Positions 1 through 6,974 of a stretch of DNA of 9,382 nt are shown in pieces (within the stretch, counting starts at the first letter, position 1; each line of letters begins with the position of its first letter). The stretch lies in assembly GCA_014239625.1 (NCBI GenBank), contig JAAZYN010000088.1:1-9382 (forward strand). Direction: 5' to 3'. Under the pieces are notes generated by a model. It saw nothing but the letters and a program-made list of their open reading frames with translations. It was not told where the DNA came from and searched no databases. Position numbers and translations under genes: made by a program. This DNA comes from Myxococcales bacterium (GTDB taxonomy: Bacteria > Myxococcota_A > UBA9042 > PHBI01 > JAAZYN01).

Positions 1-1
1 G

Positions 2-868
2 GCGCATGGGAAGGACTCGCACGCAGCCATCGCGAGCTCCGCCGAGTCCGTGCTGGGTGGTGAGGTGCTCGAGCGGAGGCGACGGTCCGCTGGCAGTGAA
101 CCGGGGTCGATGTCGGTGGAGGTCTTCGGGCCCCTCGAGGCCGATGACGTGCCAGCAACGGGTGAGCTGTTGGCCGCTCTGGCGCCAGCTCTAGCCAAGC
201 TCAACGGGTTTGTGGGCGAGGATCATGGGGTCACCGCGCGGGAGCGGTTGACCAACAAAAAGGTGGGGTTGCGCAAGACCGCAGAGACCCTGCTGGCGGT
301 GTTTGGCGTAAAGAAGCTCGGGGACCTCTATCTGGGGCCGGCGAGCCTCGACGCGGTGGTGAGCTGGGTCGGTGATCGGCCCATTCTCATCGCGCCACAA
401 TGGCTCGAGGACTGCTCCGAGGCCGAGCAGGTCTACGCCCTGGCGCAGCCGCTGGCGTCCTTTGTTCGCGGGTTGAGCGCGGTGGATGCGCTGTCGCCTC
501 GAGCCGTGGAGGCGGCGCTGTCCGCGATGGCCGGGACCGGTGACAGGGACCTGGCGACCAAGCTCACCAAGGCGAGCCCTCGAGCGATACGCAAGCAGCT
601 CCCGGAGCTGGCCGAGGCCACCCTGGCCGAGGGCGCGCTGGAGGTCGCCGATTGGTGTGTCGCGGTGCGCCGAACGGCGCGCCGGGTCGCCTTGCTGGTG
701 GCCGACGATCTGGGGGCAGCGCTGACTATTCTGCGCCGAGAGAAGGGGCTGTCGGCGGAGGTCGGCGCTGCCGAGCTCGTCGCGAGCGACGAGGACGCCG
801 CTGATCTGGTGGCGTTCTGGGGCGCCGACGGGGCGATGAAGTGGCGCGGCAACGCCGGGCAGCTCTGA
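2..868 (+). CDS. C-terminal part of an unrecognised protein (5' end outside window)
   Basis: The reading frame is open from the left edge, so 288 residues are visible and the gene most likely begins outside the window. A GTG at 50 and an ATG at 110 are possible internal starts, but neither has a convincing ribosome site. The product is soluble and Ala/Leu/Glu-rich, with no signal peptide or membrane segment in view. A block around visible residues 110-165 (DRPILIAPQWLEDCSEAEQ, then a helix with FVRGLSAVDALSP) resembles the C-terminal module of very large myxobacterial TPR-type proteins. That module looks like a degenerate metallopeptidase helix, but here I see no HExxH or other catalytic set. 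This resemblance is from memory and tentative. The rest is predicted helices ending in ...GNAGQL. It converges on the minus-strand operon and is probably not functionally linked to it. Confidence 0.7.
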   Translation, partial: AHGKDSHAAIASSAESVLGGEVLERRRRSAGSEPGSMSVEVFGPLEADDVPATGELLAALAPALAKLNGFVGEDHGVTARERLTNKKVGLRKTAETLLAVFGVKKLGDLYLGPASLDAVVSWVGDRPILIAPQWLEDCSEAEQVYALAQPLASFVRGLSAVDALSPRAVEAALSAMAGTGDRDLATKLTKASPRAIRKQLPELAEATLAEGALEVADWCVAVRRTARRVALLVADDLGAALTILRREKGLSAEVGAAELVASDEDAADLVAFWGADGAMKWRGNAGQL

Positions 869-881
869 GCCACACCACAGA

Positions 882-914
882 CGCCGGGTTACGTGGAGGC
901 GCGTGACCGCGGCG
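882..914. terminator. Stem-loop between convergent genes, probable bidirectional terminator
   Basis: CGCCG-GGTTACG (882-893) pairs with CGTGACC-CGGCG (902-914), giving 12 base pairs including one T-G wobble, one bulged G at 909 and an 8-base loop. It lies exactly between the two convergent stop codons (866-868 and 916-918). There is no T-tract on either strand, so it is not a textbook intrinsic terminator. Its position still fits transcript-end formation for both genes. Confidence 0.45.
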
Positions 915-915
915 A

Positions 916-2076
916 TCATAACCGTCGAGCGCTGAGGTGCTTCGGTTGCTCACCCAGCATCATCATGTTGGCGAGCAGCTGACCGCAGCGGAAGGCCATA
1001 CCGATGCCGTGGGCGGTGAAGCCACCGAGGAAAAAGCAGGTCGGGTGGCCCGGGAGGGCACCCATCAGGGGGACGCCATCGGCCGAAAAGCCCATGACCC
1101 CCGACCATTTGTATTGGATCTTCTTGCCTCGGAGCGCCACGAAGTGCTTGTCGAGGAACCCCTCCAACGCCTCGTGGATCTCAGGGTTGGGGACGTCGGC
1201 CACGCCGGTCTCGGTCTCTCGGGCCAGCTGCCGGAAGCCGCCGATGAGGACCCGGCCATCGGCCAGCTGTCGGAAGTAATCGAGGACGAAGTTGGCGTAG
1301 CATGGCGCCGCCATGAACGGCGCCGTGGGCTCGGTGACGATAATCTGTCCCCTCGTCGGGTAGATCTTGTCGGCGAACCAGGGGTGCAGCAGGTGCGAGT
1401 AGCCGTTGGTCGCCAGGACCACCGCGCCGGCTCTGAAGGTGTGCCGTTGGGTGCGCGCGATGACAGCCCCGTCGTCTTCGTAGCGGAGCTCGAAGACTTC
1501 GTGGTGCGGATAGAACGTCGCCTCCGAACGTTCGGCCATGCCACGGACGAGCTTCACCGGATGGCACTCGCCATCTTCATGGTACAGCGCCCCGCCTGCG
1601 AAGGACCCCGCACCGAGCTCGGTCTCACAGTGTCCGGCGTCCACCATGGAGACCGGGATGCCTCTGGCCTGCATGAACTCCGCTGAACGCCTCAGCTCCT
1701 CGAGCTCATGGTCGCTTCCCGCCAAGGAGTACGTGCCGCGTTGTCGGAACTCGCATTCGACACCCTTGGCGATCAGCTCCGTCTTGATGAGCTCCATGTT
1801 GTCGCGCGCGTACTGGAACAGGTCGTAGGCCATCTCCTCGCCATGCCGCGACACCTGCCGCGCGTAGTGCTCTACCGAGCCGGTCGTGATGAACCCCGCG
1901 TTGCGACCGCTGGCGCCCGCGCAGATGTCGCCCTTGTCCACCACGGCGATGCGCATGTCGTGGCCGGAGAGCCAGTAGGCCGTCGACCAACCGGCGATGC
2001 CGCCACCGACCACGAGGATGTCGACCTCGACCAGGGGCACGTCGCGCGAGTCGTCCTGCCAATACGCAATGCTCAT
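916..2076 (-). CDS. FAD-dependent amine/amino-acid oxidoreductase, DAO family (PuuB-like)
   Basis: The 386-aa product has the usual length and plan of a DAO-fold flavoenzyme. It has a Rossmann FAD motif G24-G-G-I-A-G29 after strand VDILVV, an acidic residue at the end of strand 2 (D47), and the GASGRNAGF block at 54-62 typical of PuuB-like members. W324-SGVMGFSADGVP lies near the C terminus, and GGFTAHGIGMAF (351-362) should contact the flavin. Family members oxidise secondary or primary amines to imines or aldehydes with release of H2O2; PuuB itself acts on gamma-glutamylputrescine. No signal peptide or membrane segment is visible, so it is probably cytoplasmic. It is the last gene of the operon. 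Its ATG lies 4 bases after the acetyltransferase stop, with only a weak ribosome site, which suggests translational coupling. Substrate cannot be read from sequence; alternatives are sarcosine or glycine oxidase-like enzymes. Confidence 0.9.
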   Translation of the reverse strand: MSIAYWQDDSRDVPLVEVDILVVGGGIAGWSTAYWLSGHDMRIAVVDKGDICAGASGRNAGFITTGSVEHYARQVSRHGEEMAYDLFQYARDNMELIKTELIAKGVECEFRQRGTYSLAGSDHELEELRRSAEFMQARGIPVSMVDAGHCETELGAGSFAGGALYHEDGECHPVKLVRGMAERSEATFYPHHEVFELRYEDDGAVIARTQRHTFRAGAVVLATNGYSHLLHPWFADKIYPTRGQIIVTEPTAPFMAAPCYANFVLDYFRQLADGRVLIGGFRQLARETETGVADVPNPEIHEALEGFLDKHFVALRGKKIQYKWSGVMGFSADGVPLMGALPGHPTCFFLGGFTAHGIGMAFRCGQLLANMMMLGEQPKHLSARRL

Positions 2077-2080
2077 CTCA

Positions 2081-2650
2081 CTACCCGGGCACCAGAACTT
2101 TGATCATCTCGATGGCGGTGCACTGACACGGTTTTCCGTCGAGCCAGCACACGTAGTCGACCTCCGACCAGTAGCCTGGATACTCGGTCACCGCCGTGAA
2201 GCCAAGACGCGTCAGATAGCGAAAGGAAGAATTGTCGGGAGACTCCTTCCACGAGTGCGTCACGATCGCGCGTGCCCCCAGGGATCGCAACGCCGCCTCT
2301 GCGGCGGCGGCCATCTGGGGGCCGACGCCATGTCCGCGGGCCTCGAACGCCACGTAGGAGGACTGGAAATACCCGCAGTCGCCGAGGTCTACCGGCCACA
2401 GCTGAGGCGACAACCTGGAGCCCCGACCGTGGCGCCAGCGCCCCGGCGGCATGGCGAAGCGAAACCCGACCATTCGGCCGTCGTCGCGCGCGATGGCGAC
2501 GTGCGAGCAGACGACCCCGCCGAGGGTCGAGCGCTCCAACGCGTCAACGACCTCCTCTGGCGGGTAGTAGCCGGGCCCAATAAGGGTGTCAGCCAGCCGG
2601 GAGACCGCCTCCGCGTCCGATGGTGCCATGTCAACGACGGTGATCTGCAT
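2081..2650 (-). CDS. GNAT-family N-acetyltransferase with C-terminal Cys cluster
   Basis: The 189-aa product has the GNAT acetyl-CoA fold. Strand SSYVAF (97-102) is followed by the pyrophosphate-binding loop ARGHGVG (104-110) and a long helix QMAAAAEAALRSLG. Motif B follows as SWKESPDNSSFRYLTRLGF (133-151). The C terminus adds a segment with C168, C175 and C177 (CWLDGKPCQC), possibly metal-binding or structural, then a hydrophobic strand to the end. Such enzymes transfer acetyl from acetyl-CoA to an amine, which may be a small molecule, a protein N terminus or a lysine; the substrate here is unknown. The ATG is 6 bases after the kinase stop. The sequence GGGTGA overlapping that stop is a good Shine-Dalgarno match at about 6 bases spacing, so the two genes are tightly coupled. 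The oxidoreductase follows 4 bases downstream. Confidence 0.9.
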   Translation of the reverse strand: MQITVVDMAPSDAEAVSRLADTLIGPGYYPPEEVVDALERSTLGGVVCSHVAIARDDGRMVGFRFAMPPGRWRHGRGSRLSPQLWPVDLGDCGYFQSSYVAFEARGHGVGPQMAAAAEAALRSLGARAIVTHSWKESPDNSSFRYLTRLGFTAVTEYPGYWSEVDYVCWLDGKPCQCTAIEMIKVLVPG

Positions 2651-2656
2651 GCGTGT

Positions 2657-5600
2657 TCACCCGAGTTGGTTCCGCATTCGCTTGAGCGCCTCGACCTCGC
2701 GCAGGGCGCCTGCTCGCTCAAACGCTGCCACCCCCTTTGCGTAGTGACGGCGTACGGCGATCCGGTGGCCCTCATGGTTTGGGTCCTGGCGGGCCGACTC
2801 CATGGCTACCGCGAACCTCGTTCGATGCGCCATCCCGAGCAGCATGTCGTCGCCCAGCGCCTCGGAGGCCGCGATGGCCTGCGCCGCGGAGCGCTCCGCG
2901 TTGGACCCGCGCCCCAACTCCAGCTCCGCCTCTGCCACGAGGCGCGATGACGTGGCGAGCCCCTCATCGCTCGAGAGATGACGGAAGATGCCGCGTGCCG
3001 ACCGCAGCCGCGACAACGCCTGGTGGATCTCGCCTCGCTCCAGATCCGCTCTACCCATCTCGGTCAACACGCGCGCTTGCCGGCGCAGCAGGTCCCACCG
3101 CTCCGACAGCGCCAGGGCCTCTCCCCACGCCGTCACGGCGTGCTGCCGCTCGCCGAGCTGGTCGTGGAGGTGGGCTTTGTCTGACAGCGCATCGACGACG
3201 GTGGCAGGAGCGTTGGCAGCCAGGGCCAAGGCCTGCCCCTTGTCGTAGTGGCGCATGGCGTTGTCGCATTCACCCAGGTGAGCCTCGGCATTGGCGAGCT
3301 CGATAAACGCGGTCGCCAACACGACGGTGCCGCCGGCGGCCGACACCGTCTGGGGTCCCATCGCTGAACGCAGGGTCTGGTGAGCTCCTGAGATGTCGCC
3401 GGACGATCCCTGGAGCAGCGCCCGCTCGATGGCCAGCTCCAGCCGCAGCTCGAGCGCGTCTTGGCCCGACTGAGGCAGCATCGCGTCGCTCGCCTGGAGC
3501 GCGCTGTCGGCGCGCTCGGCGTGCCCCAGCTCCTGCAGCGCGCGCCCCATCCACAGCGCGATGGTCGCCGACTTAAGGGCGGAGGCAGGGTCCTTGAGGC
3601 GCGCTTTGTCCCCCAGGATCGTCGCCGCCACCGATACGGCCGCCTCGTGTCTGTGGGTCTTGACCAGCAACGCGAGCAGGTCGCCGCCTACCTCGAGCCT
3701 GATCTCCGCCTTGTCACGGGCGGTCAGCTCGTCGGTGGTGGGGCATCTGTCCAGCAGCCTCAGGCAGCGCTCGAGGAGCTCGACGGCAAACTCCACCGCC
3801 TGGGAGCGGCGGGCCATTCGAGCAGCTCGCAGGGTGAAGGGCAGCGCCTCGAACCATCGACTCGCGAGCCGATAGTGAGCGCCGATCCGCGCGTCGTGTA
3901 TCATCGACGCGCTCGCCGACCGGCGGTCCAGCCAGTCGCCGATGTCGCCATGCAGCCGCGCCCGACGAGCTGGATCGAGCCATCGGTATAGGGCTTGGCG
4001 CATGGATCGGCGGACCATGCTGTAGTCGTGCTCGCCAGCCACGACGTATTCGCCGCGTTCCTCGATGAAGCCGCGCCTCTGGAGCTCGAACACGGCGTTG
4101 TCCGACAGCCTCTCGCCGGACAGCTCGGTCAACATCGTCGGCCAAAATCGGCCGGCTACCGCGGCCACGTCGAGACCTCGGCGGAGGCCACGCGGCAGGT
4201 GCTCGAGGCGGTCGGCGAACATCTCCTCGAAGCTGTCGGGGAGCGAGAACCGTCTTTGGTCGGGGTTACTCAACGTCCATTCGCCAAAGTCGATCTGGAT
4301 CGTGCCCCTGTCCACCAGGCAGCGGATGCACTCGTCGACGAACCACGGCCGACCCGCCGCGACGCGGGCGATCTCGTCGACCAGCCCACTCGGTCGATCG
4401 ACCATGTCCCGAAGAGTGTTCGTGATCCTGGCGTTCATCGTGTCGTCGTCCAGGCCCTCCAGATGCAGCAACGTCACCGCGTGAGGGGTCCGGAAAAACG
4501 ACACGTCCACCGCCTGGCGGGGTCGGTTCTCGGTGACCAGCAACAGCAGGACAGGCGCCTCGCCCACCCGCCCTACGAGGTGACTGACCAACGCCTTGGT
4601 GGCGGCGGTAGCCAGCTCGAAGTCATGGATGACGAAGATGATCGGCGTACGCTGCGCGAGTCGGTGGTAGAGCTGAGCGACCGAATCGAACAGCATCGAG
4701 CGGCGCGCCTGGTCGCCGTGCACCGCGGTCAGCCAGTGGGGGGCGGTCTCGGAGATGCCCAGGAGCTCCTCGAGCAGTGCCCGCATCTTCCTCTCGTCGG
4801 AGGTCAGGGTGAAGGCCTCGTCGGCCGCATGCTCTCGTATAAACTCCAGGAGTTTTGCGCGGGCTACCGGCTCGGGGTCGTCGATGCGGATGTCGGCGTG
4901 ATGTCGGATGGCCTCTATGAACGGCTGAAAGGGCGAGCCTTCGCTGGGTTGAGCGCACCGGCCGATGTGAAAGCTGTGGGGCTCTGGCAGGTCCTCGACG
5001 TCGCGAATGAACTCGCTGACCAGCCGGCCTTTCCCCATGCCCTGTTGCCCGGCCAGCATGACGACGCGGGGTTCGTGCATGGCGACGATCTCGACCAGCG
5101 CCGAGTGCAGCTCCTCGCGCTCCAGGTCACGCCCTACCATGGTGCTGCGCACGCCCATCAACTGGTCGGCGTGCATGTACCCCGCGAGCTTGCTCTTGCC
5201 CCGCACCTCGTACACCGTCGCGGTGCCAGCGTCGCCAAGGTCGCCAAGGTCGCCAGCGACGTCGCATACAAACAGCTCGCTCACGCGTCGTTGCACCGCG
5301 CCGCTCACCCAGATCTCGCCGGTCGGCGCGCGACTGGCGATGAGCCGGGCTCGGCCGGCTGCTGGCCCATGAACGGCTGGCCCGAGGGCGCCGAAGTCAG
5401 CGATGGCCAACGTGCCTGCGTCCAGCGCGATGCGGAACCCAAACGCGCTGACGAACTCCGGCGTCAGGGATGGGTCGTTGCGCAGCGCGTTGAGAGAGGT
5501 GCGAATGGCCAGCGCCGCGTTCATGGCACGCTCTGCATAGCCCGCGCTGCCGGCCGAGTCGTCGGCGGCTGCGTCGTGACCCCAGACCACCAGCGGGCTA

Positions 5601-6919
5601 TCCGCCAACGCCCCCAGCGTCCGCCCGGCATGGGTGGTGATGCACTGATGCAGGCGGTTGGCTACAACGCCCAGGCAGTCGAGGTACTCTTCTTGAGCCA
5701 TGGGCTCTGTCGCTGGGGTGACGAACGTAGCCACGCACAAGCAGACCATGTCGCCGACGTAGCGCGACTCTCGATGGGTGGCGAAGTAGCGCTCGGAAAA
5801 CATGGGCGCTGCGCCATCGGGAAGGGTGAGGTCTTCGTCCGTATCTGCGGATGTGCTCGCTCCCTGGTCCGATGAGCTCGGGTCACCCGGGCGCGCTGGC
5901 CCCGCGGCGAAGCGTTGATATTCTAGGATGTTGGCGTCGGTCAGGCCGCCCCAGCGGCGCACCGCGCCGAGCAGGTCGCGCGCAAACTCGGCGACGTTGG
6001 CGTACCGATCCTCCGGTTCTTTTGCCAGCGAGCGCGCGACGACGTCGTCGATCTCCGGCGACAGCTCCATGTCTGGTCGCAACGCCCCGGGAAGGATCGG
6101 CTCGTCGAGCAGGTGGGCGAGGATCTGGCGTCGAGTGGTGGCGCGCTCCAGGGGCAGTCTGCCGGTCAGAAGCTGACACGCCATGACCCCCAGCGAGTAG
6201 ACATCGGACCGGCCGTCGACGTCGAAGCCTCGCGCCTGCTCGGGTGACATGTAGATCGGGGTCCCCACGCACACGCCTGCGCGCGAGATGTGGCCTTCGG
6301 GTCGGGCCGCGTCCTCAGCGGCCAACGGTTCGACCCCCTCGAACACCTTCGCCAGCCCGAAGTCCAAGACCTTCACGAACATCGGATCGCCACCGACCTG
6401 GGCGATCAGGACGTTGGCGGGTTTGAGGTCGCGGTGGACGATCCCCGCTCGATGCGCCTCGGCGACGGCCGAGAAGACCTGCGCCATGATGTGGCAGAAG
6501 GAGCGGGCCTCCAGCTGGCCGAGGTCTTCGAGGACGTCGCCGAGGTCCTTGCCCGCGACGTACTCCATCACCATGTACTTGATGTCGTTGTCGAGGTGCC
6601 CGAAGGAGTGGATCACCACCACGTTGGGGTGGTTTAGGCGGCTCAGGAGGCGGGCCTCCCGGCGAAACCGCTCCTCGGTCTCGAATATCGCGGTCTCGCG
6701 CGGCCGCAGGAACTTGATGGCGACCTTTCGGTCCAACACCGTGTCCGTGGCCAGAAAGATGTCTCCCATACCACCCCGCCCCAGCCGGTCGAGGACCTGG
6801 TATTGGTCACCGATCTGCGCTCCGGCCGACAGCACGTCGCTCATCGCCCGGGGATCCGCGGGTGAGGTGTGGTCGCCGCTTTGTCGGGCGCCGGGGTGGG
6901 TAGGGAAGGGGGCCGACAC
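2657..6919 (-). CDS. Serine/threonine protein kinase fused to cyclase-like, STAND-type ATPase and TPR regions
   Basis: This 1420-aa signalling protein starts with an intact Hanks-type kinase (about 40-315). It has glycine loop LGRGGMG (46-52), VAIK lysine K69, helix-C E88, HRDLKPAN (162-169), DFG (186-188), SPE (225-227) and D239, so it should be active. Residues about 388-575 resemble a class III nucleotidyl cyclase domain, but the first metal Asp is lost (CVATF) and the GDG loop is reduced to A-D-S (439-441), so it is probably non-catalytic. An AAA/STAND-type ATPase region follows (about 594-880). Its P-loop GQQGMGKG (624-631) has Gly where Ser/Thr is expected, and its Walker B is a weak IIFVIHDFE (760-768). 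The remainder (about 1020-1410) is helical TPR-like repeats for protein binding. No membrane segment is seen. The start is ambiguous: GTG at 6919 has GAAGG only 2 bases upstream, while ATG at 6844 (MSDVLSAG, residue 26) lacks a clear site but leaves the kinase intact. It follows the ligase by 55 bases. Confidence 0.93.
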   Translation of the reverse strand: MSAPFPTHPGARQSGDHTSPADPRAMSDVLSAGAQIGDQYQVLDRLGRGGMGDIFLATDTVLDRKVAIKFLRPRETAIFETEERFRREARLLSRLNHPNVVVIHSFGHLDNDIKYMVMEYVAGKDLGDVLEDLGQLEARSFCHIMAQVFSAVAEAHRAGIVHRDLKPANVLIAQVGGDPMFVKVLDFGLAKVFEGVEPLAAEDAARPEGHISRAGVCVGTPIYMSPEQARGFDVDGRSDVYSLGVMACQLLTGRLPLERATTRRQILAHLLDEPILPGALRPDMELSPEIDDVVARSLAKEPEDRYANVAEFARDLLGAVRRWGGLTDANILEYQRFAAGPARPGDPSSSDQGASTSADTDEDLTLPDGAAPMFSERYFATHRESRYVGDMVCLCVATFVTPATEPMAQEEYLDCLGVVANRLHQCITTHAGRTLGALADSPLVVWGHDAAADDSAGSAGYAERAMNAALAIRTSLNALRNDPSLTPEFVSAFGFRIALDAGTLAIADFGALGPAVHGPAAGRARLIASRAPTGEIWVSGAVQRRVSELFVCDVAGDLGDLGDAGTATVYEVRGKSKLAGYMHADQLMGVRSTMVGRDLEREELHSALVEIVAMHEPRVVMLAGQQGMGKGRLVSEFIRDVEDLPEPHSFHIGRCAQPSEGSPFQPFIEAIRHHADIRIDDPEPVARAKLLEFIREHAADEAFTLTSDERKMRALLEELLGISETAPHWLTAVHGDQARRSMLFDSVAQLYHRLAQRTPIIFVIHDFELATAATKALVSHLVGRVGEAPVLLLLVTENRPRQAVDVSFFRTPHAVTLLHLEGLDDDTMNARITNTLRDMVDRPSGLVDEIARVAAGRPWFVDECIRCLVDRGTIQIDFGEWTLSNPDQRRFSLPDSFEEMFADRLEHLPRGLRRGLDVAAVAGRFWPTMLTELSGERLSDNAVFELQRRGFIEERGEYVVAGEHDYSMVRRSMRQALYRWLDPARRARLHGDIGDWLDRRSASASMIHDARIGAHYRLASRWFEALPFTLRAARMARRSQAVEFAVELLERCLRLLDRCPTTDELTARDKAEIRLEVGGDLLALLVKTHRHEAAVSVAATILGDKARLKDPASALKSATIALWMGRALQELGHAERADSALQASDAMLPQSGQDALELRLELAIERALLQGSSGDISGAHQTLRSAMGPQTVSAAGGTVVLATAFIELANAEAHLGECDNAMRHYDKGQALALAANAPATVVDALSDKAHLHDQLGERQHAVTAWGEALALSERWDLLRRQARVLTEMGRADLERGEIHQALSRLRSARGIFRHLSSDEGLATSSRLVAEAELELGRGSNAERSAAQAIAASEALGDDMLLGMAHRTRFAVAMESARQDPNHEGHRIAVRRHYAKGVAAFERAGALREVEALKRMRNQLG
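5231..5256. repeat. Short 9-bp tandem repeat inside the kinase gene
   Basis: GTCGCCAAG occurs twice in a row (5231-5248), followed by a third, incomplete copy. On the coding strand it encodes a GDLGDLGD stretch at the end of the cyclase-like domain (about residues 556-563). Its 9-bp unit keeps the frame, so copy-number change would only alter loop length. Confidence 0.7.
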
Positions 6920-6949
6920 AGCCTTCGCATCGTAACACCGAAGAGGCCT

Positions 6950-6969
6950 CGCCGCAGCCTGTCGCGGCG
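6950..6969 (-). promoter_or_regulatory. GC hairpin between ligase and kinase genes
   Basis: In the 55-base gap (6920-6974) CGCCGC and GCGGCG form a perfect 6-bp stem around an 8-base loop, starting 5 bases after the ligase stop codon. There is no following T-run. It could lower downstream transcription, protect the upstream mRNA end or be incidental. It is the only sizeable gap inside the operon. Confidence 0.35.
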
Positions 6970-6974
6970 TGACG

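Noticed and set aside
191..919. Minus-strand 242-codon frame opposite the first gene
   Set aside because: The product is Arg/Gln/Gly-rich with no motif, and it would overlap both the plus-strand gene and the start of the downstream intergenic stem-loop. It is a GC-driven shadow.
937..1686. Plus-strand 249-codon frame opposite the oxidoreductase
   Set aside because: The opposite strand encodes clear FAD-binding and DAO motifs over the same interval, and this frame has no recognisable features.
3995..5875. A 626-codon open frame on the plus strand
   Set aside because: It lies entirely antisense to the kinase gene, whose translation shows continuous family motifs. High GC content produces long shadow frames, and this product has no recognisable domain.
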